From Planococcus beigongshangi (GTDB lineage Bacteria; Bacillota; Bacilli; Bacillales_A; Planococcaceae), in NCBI RefSeq assembly GCF_016820495.1, contig NZ_JADHDU010000001.1, positions 744,257-808,256 on the forward strand: a stretch of DNA of 64,000 nucleotides, read 5' to 3'. A model generated the notes under the pieces. The model made no database searches, had not been told where the DNA came from, and saw only the letters and a list, made by a program, of their open reading frames with translations. A program made the translations under genes and the position numbers. Below are positions 55,981 through 64,000 of this stretch, piece by piece. The stretch's first letter is position 1. Each line of letters opens with the position of its first letter.

Positions 55981-56910
55981 ATGGCCATTAATGGAATCCT
56001 TCCTTTATGGAAAGAAAAAGGCATGACTTCCCATGATTGCGTGTTTAAACTGCGTAAAATTTTGAAAACCAAAAAAGTGGGCCATACCGGCACGCTTGAT
56101 CCGGAAGTGGACGGTGTATTGCCGATTTGCATCGGCAACACGACAAAAGTGGCAGAATATATCACTGATCAGGGAAAAACATATGAGGCGGAAGTTGCCA
56201 TCGGCTTTTCAACTGAAACAGAAGATGCCACCGGACAAATGGTTGAACAGAATTCAGAAGATAAGAAAATCACGCGCGGACAGATTTTGGCCGCACTCGA
56301 AGGCCTCACCGGCGAAATCACTCAGATTCCCCCGATGTATTCTGCTGTAAAAGTCGGCGGCAAAAAATTATATGAATATGCGAGAGCCGGTATCGCGGTT
56401 GAACGTCCGCTCCGAAAAGTCCAGATCGATTCGATTGAACTTCTGGATGATGCAGAAGAATGGGCGGGTGTGAATATCCATTTCCGTATTCGCATCAAGT
56501 GCGGCAAAGGGACCTATATCCGTACGCTGGCAGTTCAGATCGGCGAAGCACTGGGCTATCCTGCACATATGTCGCAACTGACGAGAACGGAATCCGGTAA
56601 ATTCAAAAAAGAGGATTGCCTTACGCTTGCACAGGTGGATGAAATTGCTCAAAATGGAACTATCGGAACCGTATTGAAACCCCTTGCCTATGGATTGGCT
56701 GAATTTCCGCTGCTTGAAGTGCAACCCGAGAATTTCTTTGCTATGAAAAATGGTCAGGTGCTGCCAGTGCATCCATTATTGGAATCAACTAAATTCGTTG
56801 TCTTTACGATCAGCGGAGAACCATTTGCCCTGTATAAGAAACACCCCGATAAAGCAGGCAAAATGAAACCTGAAAAAATGTTTGGACTACCGACAGAAGA
56901 CGAGGTGTAA
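55981..56910 (+). CDS. truB: tRNA pseudouridine55 synthase TruB
   Basis: Makes pseudouridine 55 in the T arm of tRNA. Catalytic Asp40 in GHTGTLDPEVDGVL; RIKCGKGTYIRTLA and a C-terminal PUA-like part complete the enzyme (309 aa). ATG after AAAAGGAGG; the frame open upstream reaches into the rbfA terminator and is not used. ribF follows after 1 nt. Confidence 0.97.
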   Translation: MAINGILPLWKEKGMTSHDCVFKLRKILKTKKVGHTGTLDPEVDGVLPICIGNTTKVAEYITDQGKTYEAEVAIGFSTETEDATGQMVEQNSEDKKITRGQILAALEGLTGEITQIPPMYSAVKVGGKKLYEYARAGIAVERPLRKVQIDSIELLDDAEEWAGVNIHFRIRIKCGKGTYIRTLAVQIGEALGYPAHMSQLTRTESGKFKKEDCLTLAQVDEIAQNGTIGTVLKPLAYGLAEFPLLEVQPENFFAMKNGQVLPVHPLLESTKFVVFTISGEPFALYKKHPDKAGKMKPEKMFGLPTEDEV

Positions 56911-56911
56911 G

Positions 56912-57856
56912 ATGAAAATTTTTCATTTGAATTACCCGAACCACATGAAACCTGAAGAACATCTGGGCCCCTTATCAATGGCGCTCGGCTTTTTCGATGG
57001 TGTGCATAAAGGGCATCAGAAAGTGATCGGCGAAGCGATGGATCGAGCACGGGAGCTGAATGCGAAATCAGCTGTTATGACTTTTGATCCGCATCCATCC
57101 CTCGTACTGGGCGGCAGAAAAGAAGAAGTCTTCTATATAACACCGCTGCAGCAAAAGATGGAAATCCTGCAGGACATGGGCGTCGACGTATGCTTTATCG
57201 TCCGTTTCACATCTGATTTCGCCCAATTGGAACCGGAAGAATTTATCCGCCATTTTGTTGAAGGGCTGGATGTGGTTCATGCCACGGCCGGTTTTGACTT
57301 TTCTTTTGGTTCAAAAGGGCGCGGCAATATGGAATTGATGGAACAATCCAGTGCAGGCCGTTACGGCGTAAGTGTCATCAGCAAGCAGGCAGATGGTACG
57401 GAAAAGATCAGTTCAACCCGGATCCGCGGCCATTTGAAAGCAGGTGAAATCGAAGAAGTCCGCCGTTTATCAGGACGGCCTTTTCAAATTTCAGGAACAG
57501 TGGTAAATGGTGATAAACGCGGCCGCACGATCGGATTCCCCACCGCCAATGTCCAGCCGGATCTTGGGACATTCGTTCCCGCTGGAGGTGTATACGCGGT
57601 AAGGCTGCATGTCCAAGGGGAAGTCCACGACGGTGTCTGCAATGTGGGATATAAACCTACATTCAATGATCCATCTCTAAAGCAGCTTTCGATTGAAGTG
57701 CATATTTTCGACTTCGATAAAGACATCTATGGGGAAAGAGTGGCAGTCGATTGGCACAAGCGCATACGCGACGAACAGAAATTTTCAGGCATTGACGAAT
57801 TGAAGGCGCAGATCGAAAAGGATAAGCAGGAAACGATCCGATATTTCGCTGAATAA
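56912..57856 (+). CDS. ribF: Bifunctional riboflavin kinase/FAD synthetase
   Basis: Converts riboflavin to FMN and FAD. N-terminal adenylyltransferase (LGFFDGVHKGHQKVI near 27, MTFDPHPSLVL, ISSTRIRGHL) and C-terminal riboflavin kinase (GDKRGRTIGFPTANV, GVYAVRLHV, SIEVHIFDFDKDIYG). 314 aa. GACGAGGTG precedes the ATG. truB-ribF is the usual Bacillales pair. Confidence 0.97.
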   Translation: MKIFHLNYPNHMKPEEHLGPLSMALGFFDGVHKGHQKVIGEAMDRARELNAKSAVMTFDPHPSLVLGGRKEEVFYITPLQQKMEILQDMGVDVCFIVRFTSDFAQLEPEEFIRHFVEGLDVVHATAGFDFSFGSKGRGNMELMEQSSAGRYGVSVISKQADGTEKISSTRIRGHLKAGEIEEVRRLSGRPFQISGTVVNGDKRGRTIGFPTANVQPDLGTFVPAGGVYAVRLHVQGEVHDGVCNVGYKPTFNDPSLKQLSIEVHIFDFDKDIYGERVAVDWHKRIRDEQKFSGIDELKAQIEKDKQETIRYFAE

Positions 57857-57874
57857 ATCAGATGGATGCGCGAG

Positions 57875-57903
57875 TTGATTTTCAAATAGCCGTGTGCTAT
57901 GAT
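57875..57903 (+). promoter_or_regulatory. Promoter of rpsO
   Basis: TTGATT, 17-nt spacer, TATGAT. A ~90-nt leader follows (CCGTTGCTTGGC...ACCAACG...), which may hold an S15 autoregulatory site. Confidence 0.6.
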
Positions 57904-58000
57904 TTATTGGTACAGAATGTACTAACCGTTGCTTGGCAAATCGAATCACCAACGTTTGCTCGGTAATAGGGGCTATCAGAAATTAGGAGGTGGAAACAGT

Positions 58001-58270
58001 ATGGCAATCACTCAAGAACGCAAAAATGAATTGATCAATGAATACAAAGTGCATGACACGGATACTGGGTCTGCAGATATTCAAATCGCAATTCTTACAG
58101 AAGACATCAACAACTTGAATGAGCACTTACGTACTCACAAAAAAGATCACCACTCACGTCGTGGTCTATTCAAAATGGTTGGACACCGTCGTAACTTGCT
58201 GAAATATCTTCGTGAAAACGATGTAGCCCGTTACCGTGATCTAATCGCAAAACTTGGCCTACGCCGATAA
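58001..58270 (+). CDS. rpsO: 30S ribosomal protein S15
   Basis: Complete S15 (89 aa), a primary 16S-binding protein of the platform. [33 protein letters not shown] and the [26 protein letters not shown] contacts are visible. Start at the ATG after TTAGGAGGTGG; the upstream open frame crosses the leader and is not used. A terminator follows. Confidence 0.98.
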   Translation: MAITQERKNELINEYKVHDTDTGSADIQIAILTEDINNLNEHLRTHKKDHHSRRGLFKMVGHRRNLLKYLRENDVARYRDLIAKLGLRR

Positions 58271-58282
58271 TAGCACTAAGTG

Positions 58283-58309
58283 AAAGCGGGATTCGTCCCG
58301 CTTTTTCTT
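58283..58309 (+). terminator. Intrinsic terminator after rpsO
   Basis: AAGCGGGA-ttcg-TCCCGCTT and a T run. Confidence 0.92.
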
Positions 58310-58319
58310 TATGGATAAA

Positions 58320-58447
58320 GAGAAGCTTCACTCAGTGGAAAGCTCTATTCCCGCTGAATGACAGTTGCTCCAATCGGACTTTTATGGAAAGTTGAAATCC
58401 CACTTGCAAAAGTGGGATTCTTACTGTCCATTAAAGCAGGATAAATT
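58320..58447 (+). repeat. Small two-stem intergenic repeat, copy C
   Basis: Same plan as at 39543: stem CA-TCAGTGG/CCGCTGAATG, link CAGTTGCTCCAATCGGAC, a different second stem GAATCCCACTT-type (AAATCCCACTT/AAGTGGGATT) and ACTGTCCATTAAAGCAGG, then ATAAA. It lies between rpsO and pnp. Confidence 0.7.
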
Positions 58448-58543
58448 TTTCGCATACAATCGCATAGCGAATGCTTTTTTGTTACACTACTAGTAATGGA
58501 TACATAAAACTGTCTAAACATTGGAACAGAGAGGAGCTCGATT

Positions 58544-60661
58544 ATGGAGCAAACTAAAAAAGTCTACACATTTGATTGGGCAGGCCGCGAATTACAGGTC
58601 GAAGTCGGCCAATTGGCGAAACAAGCAAACGGAGCGGCATTGATCCGTTATGGGGATACAGCAGTATTGTCCACAGCTACAGCTTCAAAAACACCGAAAC
58701 CACTGGATTTCTTCCCGTTGACGGTAAACTACGAAGAACGTCTTTACGCGGTAGGTAAGATCCCTGGAGGATTCATCAAACGCGAAGGCCGTCCTTCTGA
58801 AAAAGCGACGCTGACGAGCCGTTTAATCGACCGTCCGATCCGTCCGCTTTTCCCTGACGGCTTCCGCAATGAAGTACAGGTAATTTCAATGGTCATGTCT
58901 GTTGATCAGGACTGCCCATCTGAAATGGCAGCAATGTTCGGATCTTCATTGTCCTTGATGATTTCCGATATTCCGTTCGACGGTCCGATTGCCGGTGTCA
59001 TCGTCGGCCTGATTGATGGCGAGTACATCATCAACCCAACCAACGAGCAATTGGAAAAAAGCTCTATTAACCTGACAGTGGCAGGCACAAAAGACGCCAT
59101 CAATATGGTTGAAGCCGGAGCAAAAGAAGTTTCCGAAGAAGTCATTTTGGAAGCCATCATGTTCGGTCACGAGGAGATCAAGAAATTGATCGCGTTCCAG
59201 GAAGAAATTGCTGCTGAAGTCGGAAAAGAAAAATCCGAAATCCAGTTGTTCGAATTGGACGCGGAACTTTCCGAAACGATTAAAAACACGGTTGAAGCCG
59301 AATTGGTCGCTGCTGTGCAGATCAATGAGAAACAGGCGCGCAATGAAGCGATCGATGAAGTGAAAAAACGTGTCATGGAACAATATGAAGAATCAGATGA
59401 CGATGTGAAAAAACAAGCGGGTCAGATTTTGGACAAAATGGTCAAAGACGAAGTCCGCCGCCTGATCACGGATGAGAAAATCCGTCCGGATGGCCGTGGA
59501 CCTTCAGAAATCCGTCCACTTTCTTCAGAAGTCGGTTTATTGGCACGTACGCATGGTTCAGGCCTTTTCACCCGCGGACAGACTCAAGCGATGAGCATTT
59601 GTACGCTGGGTGCACTCGGTGACGTCCAGATCATCGACGGTCTAGGCATCGAAGATACAAAACGCTTCATGCATCACTATAACTTCCCGTTGTTCTCAGT
59701 TGGTGAAACTGGATTCCTTCGTGGACCAGGCCGCCGCGAAATCGGCCACGGGGCACTCGGCGAGCGTGCACTTGAAGCTGTCATCCCGAACGAAAAAGAT
59801 TTCCCTTATACGATCCGTCTGGTTGCTGAAGTTCTCGAATCGAACGGTTCGACTTCACAGGCAAGTATCTGTGCATCTACACTTGCAATGATGGATGCGG
59901 GTGTGCCGTTGAAAGCACCGGTAGCCGGTATTGCAATGGGTCTGGTTAAAAAAGGCGAAAACTATACAGTTCTTTCCGATATCCAGGGTATGGAAGATTA
60001 TCTTGGCGATATGGACTTTAAGGTAGCTGGAACAGCTGAAGGCATTACAGCTCTTCAAATGGATATCAAAATTGACGGATTGTCACGCGATATCCTGGAA
60101 GAAGCTTTGACACAGGCGAAAATCGGACGTATCCATATCCTTGAATCGATGCTTGCGACTATCTCTGAGCCGCGTGAGCAATTGTCTAAATTCGCTCCGA
60201 AAATCATCATGGTCAAGATCAACCCTGATAAGATCCGCGATGTAATCGGACCTGGCGGGAAAGTGATCAATAAGATCATCGACGAAACAGGCGTCAAGAT
60301 CGATACAGAGCAGGACGGCACCATCTTCATTTCTTCTGTTGACGAAGAGATGAACGCCAAAGCGAAAGCGATGATCGAAAATATCGTGCGTGAAGCGAAG
60401 GTTGGGGAATATTACGAAGGCAAAGTGAAACGCATAGAAAAATTCGGTGCATTCGTTGAATTGTTCCCAGGCAAAGATGGACTGCTTCATATTTCTGAAA
60501 TCCAGGAAGAGCGGACAAAAGAAGTGGAAGATGTACTGAAAATGGATCAGGTTGTTAAAGTGAAAGTGATTGAAATCGATCGCCAGGGACGCGTTAACTT
60601 GTCCCGTAAGATCGTTTTGAAAGAAGAGAAAGAACAGGCTGAAAAAGCTAAACAGGAATAA
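58544..60661 (+). CDS. pnp: Polyribonucleotide nucleotidyltransferase (PNPase)
   Basis: Phosphorolytic 3'-5' exoribonuclease of mRNA decay. 705 aa: two RNase PH domains ([40 protein letters not shown]) around a helical linker, then KH ([16 protein letters not shown]) and S1 ([17 protein letters not shown]). AGAGAGGAGC precedes the ATG. The rpsO-pnp order is universal, here with a repeat between them. Confidence 0.98.
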   Translation: MEQTKKVYTFDWAGRELQVEVGQLAKQANGAALIRYGDTAVLSTATASKTPKPLDFFPLTVNYEERLYAVGKIPGGFIKREGRPSEKATLTSRLIDRPIRPLFPDGFRNEVQVISMVMSVDQDCPSEMAAMFGSSLSLMISDIPFDGPIAGVIVGLIDGEYIINPTNEQLEKSSINLTVAGTKDAINMVEAGAKEVSEEVILEAIMFGHEEIKKLIAFQEEIAAEVGKEKSEIQLFELDAELSETIKNTVEAELVAAVQINEKQARNEAIDEVKKRVMEQYEESDDDVKKQAGQILDKMVKDEVRRLITDEKIRPDGRGPSEIRPLSSEVGLLARTHGSGLFTRGQTQAMSICTLGALGDVQIIDGLGIEDTKRFMHHYNFPLFSVGETGFLRGPGRREIGHGALGERALEAVIPNEKDFPYTIRLVAEVLESNGSTSQASICASTLAMMDAGVPLKAPVAGIAMGLVKKGENYTVLSDIQGMEDYLGDMDFKVAGTAEGITALQMDIKIDGLSRDILEEALTQAKIGRIHILESMLATISEPREQLSKFAPKIIMVKINPDKIRDVIGPGGKVINKIIDETGVKIDTEQDGTIFISSVDEEMNAKAKAMIENIVREAKVGEYYEGKVKRIEKFGAFVELFPGKDGLLHISEIQEERTKEVEDVLKMDQVVKVKVIEIDRQGRVNLSRKIVLKEEKEQAEKAKQE

Positions 60662-60662
60662 A

Positions 60663-60693
60663 TGAGAATTGCCAACGAAAGTTGGCAATTTTT
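60663..60693 (+). terminator. Intrinsic terminator after pnp
   Basis: GAATTGCCAAC-gaaa-GTTGGCAATTTTTTC, beginning right after the stop. Confidence 0.9.
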
Positions 60694-60715
60694 TCTTTAT
60701 TGGAGGGAAATACGA

Positions 60716-61942
60716 ATGGCTACTACAATTACATGTGCTAACGGAGTTAGAATTGTTTCGGAACAGATTCCGCATTTCCGCTCGGTCGCTGTCGGGGTTT
60801 TCGTGAAAGCGGGATCCCGAGATGAAGAACGCAGTGAAAATGGCATGACTCATTTTATCGAACATATGCTGTTCAAAGGAACACCCACCCGTTCGGCGAA
60901 AGACATTGCGCGGGAATTTGACCGCATCGGGGGAGACATCAATGCCTATACATCAAAAGAATATACATGCTATTACGCAAAAGTGGTCGATGAGCATGCC
61001 GGTCATGCAGTGGATATTTTAGCGGATATGTTCTTTAATTCGAATATGGATCCTGTTGAAATTGAACGGGAACGCCAAGTGGTGCTGGAAGAAATCAGCA
61101 TGACAGAAGACATGCCGGATGATGATGTACATGAGCAGTTATGGCGCGTCATGTACCCCCGCCATTCGATGGGGGCGCCGATCCTTGGCACTGATAAAAC
61201 CCTGGAGCAATTCGACGCAGCCGCAATCCGGAATTTTATGGACCGGTTTTATATACCTGCGAATACCGTGATATCTGTCGCAGGCAATATTCCGGATGGC
61301 TTGAGCGAGCAGATTGCTGAACTTTTCGGCAGCTTCAAAAAGAGCGGCGAAGAAAAGCCATATATCATGCCTGAGTTTACAGCGGGCGAATCGATCCGGC
61401 ATAAAGACATTGAACAGGGACATCTGTGTTATGGGTTTCCGGGTCTATCAATAAATGATCCGCATCTGTACGATATGGCGGTCATGAATAATGTGCTGGG
61501 CGGTACGATGTCGTCTCGCCTGTTCCAGGAAATCCGGGAAGAACACGGACGCGCGTACTCGATCTATTCGTATCATTCGGCGTATTCCGACCATGGCACA
61601 TTGGCCATTTACGGCGGTACATCCAATGAGCAGCTGCCGGAACTTCAGGAAAAGATCCTGGAGTCGATCGGTAAAATGCTTACAGAAGGATTGACGGAAC
61701 TGGAAGTCAGCGATTCCAAAGCACAGTTCAAAGGCAATCTGCTGCTCGGCATGGAAAGCACGGGCAGCCGCATGAGCCGCAACGGCAAGCACGAATTGCT
61801 CCTCGGAAAACATATTTCCTACAGCGAAGTCCTGGAACGGATCGAAGAAGTTTCCTTGGAAAAAGTGCAATATACACTGGAATTATTAAAGGGGACGCCA
61901 GCCCGGTCCATCATTTCTTCAAGACCCACACCCTCATCCTGA
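60716..61942 (+). CDS. mlpA: M16 family zinc protease MlpA (YmxG)
   Basis: Mitochondrial-processing-peptidase-like metalloprotease. Inverted zinc motif HFIEH (His46, Glu49, His50) with a downstream Glu in the VVLEEISM region; 408 aa, both M16 halves present. TTGGAGGG precedes the ATG. Encoded after pnp in Bacillales; the exact substrates are not known. A terminator overlaps its end. Confidence 0.93.
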   Translation: MATTITCANGVRIVSEQIPHFRSVAVGVFVKAGSRDEERSENGMTHFIEHMLFKGTPTRSAKDIAREFDRIGGDINAYTSKEYTCYYAKVVDEHAGHAVDILADMFFNSNMDPVEIERERQVVLEEISMTEDMPDDDVHEQLWRVMYPRHSMGAPILGTDKTLEQFDAAAIRNFMDRFYIPANTVISVAGNIPDGLSEQIAELFGSFKKSGEEKPYIMPEFTAGESIRHKDIEQGHLCYGFPGLSINDPHLYDMAVMNNVLGGTMSSRLFQEIREEHGRAYSIYSYHSAYSDHGTLAIYGGTSNEQLPELQEKILESIGKMLTEGLTELEVSDSKAQFKGNLLLGMESTGSRMSRNGKHELLLGKHISYSEVLERIEEVSLEKVQYTLELLKGTPARSIISSRPTPSS

Positions 61943-61957
61943 CGAGGGTGTTTTTTC
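61928..61957 (+). terminator. Intrinsic terminator after mlpA
   Basis: CACCCTC/GAGGGTG stem, 9-nt loop that includes the stop, six T. Confidence 0.88.
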
Positions 61958-62026
61958 ATGTTTCAGTACGTCAGTGCGCTAAATTATGTTACAATTATGC
62001 AAATCATCATAGAAGGAGAGAGCCGA

Positions 62027-63064
62027 GTGAAAACCTATAATGTAGCGATCATGGGAGCAACAGGCGCCGTCGGGCAGCAGATGAAGGAGCAGCTGGAAAA
62101 ACGCGATTTTCCTGTAAATGAAATCCGTTTTCTGACGTCAAAACGTTCAGCAGGCAATAAAATCGATTTTAAAGGAACAACTTATATGGCAGAAGAAGCA
62201 ATACCGGAATCATTTGAAGGAATCGATATCGCTTTTTTCAGCGCGGGAGGGAGTGTATCCGAGAAGTTCGCCCCTGCAGCAGTCGAACGCGGGGCAATCG
62301 TCGTCGACAATACGAGCGCATTCCGGATGGACCCGGAAGTGCCGCTGGTCGTACCGGAAGTGAACAAAAGCGACCTTTCACAACATAGAGGGATTATTTC
62401 AAATCCTAACTGCTCGACCATCCAGATGGTTTGTGCGCTGCAGCCGTTAAAAGAACACTTCGGCCTGTCGAAAATTGTGGTTTCCACTTACCAGGCGGTA
62501 TCAGGAGCCGGCATCGACGCTATCAATGAGCTGAAAGAGCAGTCGGACGCCGGATTTGAAAAGGCAAAAAATTCACAGGCGAAAATGCTGCCGGTGAAAT
62601 CGGCGGACAAGCATTACCCGATCGCCTATAATGTCATTCCGCAAATCGATGTGTTTGCTGAAAATGGCTATACACTGGAAGAGATGAAAATGATCAATGA
62701 AACGAAGAAGATCATGCATGACGACAGTTTGTCCGTGGCTGCAACATGTGTGCGCTTGCCGGTGGTCACTGGCCATTCGGAATCTGTCTACGTGGAACTG
62801 GAAGGGGCTCCGACGCTTGCTGAGATCAAGGACGCAATTGCAGGAGCTCCGGGAGTGACGCTGATGGACGATCCTTCAGGACAAGTGTATCCGATGCCAC
62901 TGATGGCAGCAGGACTTGATGACGTATTCGTCGGACGTATCCGTGCAGATCTCGATAATCCGCAAGGTTTCCATCTCTGGGTCGTTTCAGACAACCTGGT
63001 GAAAGGTGCAGCGCTCAACTCCATCCAAATCGCGGAAGCGCTGATCGAAGAAAAGATCATCTGA
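62027..63064 (+). CDS. asd: Aspartate-semialdehyde dehydrogenase
   Basis: Makes aspartate semialdehyde for lysine, threonine, methionine and diaminopimelate. NADP-binding NVAIMGATGAVGQQM and catalytic Cys129 in SNPNCSTIQ; 345 aa. GTG start after AGAAGGAGAG gives the family start; the frame upstream contains only promoter-like sequence (extended -10 TGT-TACAAT at 61987-61995). The dap and spoVF genes that surround asd in B. subtilis are absent. Confidence 0.97.
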   Translation: MKTYNVAIMGATGAVGQQMKEQLEKRDFPVNEIRFLTSKRSAGNKIDFKGTTYMAEEAIPESFEGIDIAFFSAGGSVSEKFAPAAVERGAIVVDNTSAFRMDPEVPLVVPEVNKSDLSQHRGIISNPNCSTIQMVCALQPLKEHFGLSKIVVSTYQAVSGAGIDAINELKEQSDAGFEKAKNSQAKMLPVKSADKHYPIAYNVIPQIDVFAENGYTLEEMKMINETKKIMHDDSLSVAATCVRLPVVTGHSESVYVELEGAPTLAEIKDAIAGAPGVTLMDDPSGQVYPMPLMAAGLDDVFVGRIRADLDNPQGFHLWVVSDNLVKGAALNSIQIAEALIEEKII

Positions 63065-63073
63065 TTTCGTTGA

Positions 63074-63108
63074 AAATAAACCGGCGGCTTTGCCGGTTTA
63101 TTTTTTTG
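63074..63108 (+). terminator. Intrinsic terminator after asd
   Basis: AAATAAACCGGC...GCCGGTTTATTTTTTT. Confidence 0.92.
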
Positions 63109-63109
63109 T

Positions 63110-63139
63110 TTGGACTGTTTCCAACGATTCCCGTATAAT
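63110..63139 (+). promoter_or_regulatory. Promoter of rnjB
   Basis: TTGGAC, 18-nt spacer, TATAAT after the asd terminator. Confidence 0.55.
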
Positions 63140-63185
63140 AGATTCTATGGATGTGTACGGGTGAATTTTTTTAGGAGGAAATAAT

Positions 63186-64000
63186 TTGAGCAAAGTTAAA
63201 AACGAAGTTATTAGAGTAATACCATTAGGCGGCGTCGGTGAAATCGGCAAAGCGATGTATGTAATTGAGATCGATGAAGATATATTTGTAGTCGACAGTG
63301 GATTAATGTTCCCTGAAGACGAAATGCTCGGAGTGGATATCGTCATTCCGGACGTCTCATACCTTGAAGAGAACAAGGACCGGGTAAAAGGGATCTTCCT
63401 CACACACGGACATGAAGATGCGATCGGTTCAATTGCGTATCTATTGAAGAAAGTGCAGGCACCGGTCTATGGTTCGAAATTGACGATCGGCCTCGCTAAG
63501 GAACATGTGAAAGAGCAGGGGTCACTGAAGCAAGTGAAATTCTTCGAAGTGACAAACAAAAGCCGTATGAATTTCGATTCGACCCATGTAACGTTTTTCC
63601 ATACGACACACAGTATCCCGGACGCATTCGGTATCGTTTTCCATACGTCCGAAGGAGCAATCGTCCACACTGGCGAGTTTAAATTCGATCAGTCTGCAAA
63701 AGGCAGCTACAGACCGGATATCGCGAAGATGGCGAAACTCGGGGAAGACGGCGTACTGATGCTGCTGTCTGATTCGACCGAAGCGGAACGTCCTGGCTAC
63801 ACAACTTCTGAAAGGGTCGTAGTCGATCATCTCCATTCGGAATTCAGGAAAGCTGAAGGGCGAATCCTGGTATCACTTTATTCATCAAACTTCATCCGCA
63901 TCCAGCAGGTATTCGATATCGCCCGCGCAACCGGCAAAAAAGTGGCTGTCGTCGGAAAAAGCCTTGAGAGCAGTTATGAAGTGGGAGTGCGCCTCGGTTA
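63186..64000 (+). CDS. rnjB: Ribonuclease J2, N-terminal part (runs off the window)
   Basis: Beta-lactamase-fold RNase, open to the end of the window (271 residues visible). TTG start after TTAGGAGG. VIPLGGVGEIGKAMYVIE and THGHEDAIG: the canonical HxHxDH metal motif reads His74, His76, Asp78, Ala79, so one ligand is lost. That pattern, and the place after asd, fit RNase J2, the weakly active partner of RNase J1. Later IVHTGEFKFD and DSTEAERPGYTTSE are conserved. Confidence 0.93.
   Translation, partial: MSKVKNEVIRVIPLGGVGEIGKAMYVIEIDEDIFVVDSGLMFPEDEMLGVDIVIPDVSYLEENKDRVKGIFLTHGHEDAIGSIAYLLKKVQAPVYGSKLTIGLAKEHVKEQGSLKQVKFFEVTNKSRMNFDSTHVTFFHTTHSIPDAFGIVFHTSEGAIVHTGEFKFDQSAKGSYRPDIAKMAKLGEDGVLMLLSDSTEAERPGYTTSERVVVDHLHSEFRKAEGRILVSLYSSNFIRIQQVFDIARATGKKVAVVGKSLESSYEVGVRLG

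Overview
The window is about 64 kb of a low-to-mid GC Firmicute chromosome. The core gene order is smc-ftsY-ylxM-ffh-rpsP-khpA-rimM-trmD-rplS-lepB-rbgA-rnhB-sucCD-dprA-topA-trmFO | xerC-hslV-hslU-codY | rpsB-tsf-pyrH-frr-uppS-cdsA-dxr-rseP-proS-polC | rimP-nusA-rnpM-ylxQ-infB-ylxP-rbfA-truB-ribF-rpsO-pnp-mlpA-asd-rnjB. This is the Bacillales arrangement. The flagellar/chemotaxis operon that Bacillus subtilis has between codY and rpsB is absent, as are the spoVF genes before asd and the dap genes after it. Together with the protein sequences and structured intergenic repeats, this suggests a Planococcaceae member (Planococcus or a relative). That is an inference; no 16S gene is present.

The main interruption is a 16.2-kb integrated element at 15446-31632, between trmFO and xerC. 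It is bounded by an 18-bp direct repeat, with paired GCCCACGAA-type arm motifs inside each end. In order it carries: a leftward repressor-integrase pair; a divergent Cro-like regulator and a DUF771-type excisionase-like gene; small orphan genes; a Prim-Pol primase and a DUF927 helicase-like protein followed by an iteron origin; RinA/ArpU-like regulators; a GC-rich candidate cos site; a short late-type module (two unknown genes, a tail assembly chaperone, a Com-like zinc ribbon and a full-length tape measure protein with an M23 peptidase) closed by a terminator; and a cargo block (small HTH protein, HicA, long HicB, SecB-like chaperone). There is no terminase, portal, capsid, baseplate or lysis gene. 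The layout is that of a phage satellite (PICI/SaPI-like), not a prophage.

Two features of the element stand out. The cargo looks like a HicA-HicB-SecB toxin-antitoxin-chaperone system, where HicB has a C-terminal extension that could make its stability depend on the chaperone; such systems can act as phage defence. The satellite also carries its own tape measure protein as the only obvious tail structural gene, which suggests interference with, or redirection of, helper tail assembly. The reconstructed attachment site is a perfect 15-bp inverted repeat around a 7-nt loop. It is both the probable trmFO terminator and the -10 region of an xerC promoter, so integration breaks the hairpin and separates -35 from -10.

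The core regions are dense translation, secretion and cell-envelope operons with many intrinsic terminators and an L19-type leader before rplS. Three families of intergenic repeats occur: a large hairpin-rich element of up to about 480 bp (before rimM, rpsB and proS, with a remnant before truB), a ~120-nt element with two stems, one of which changes sequence while staying paired (after frr, polC and rpsO), and an internally duplicated block before pyrH.
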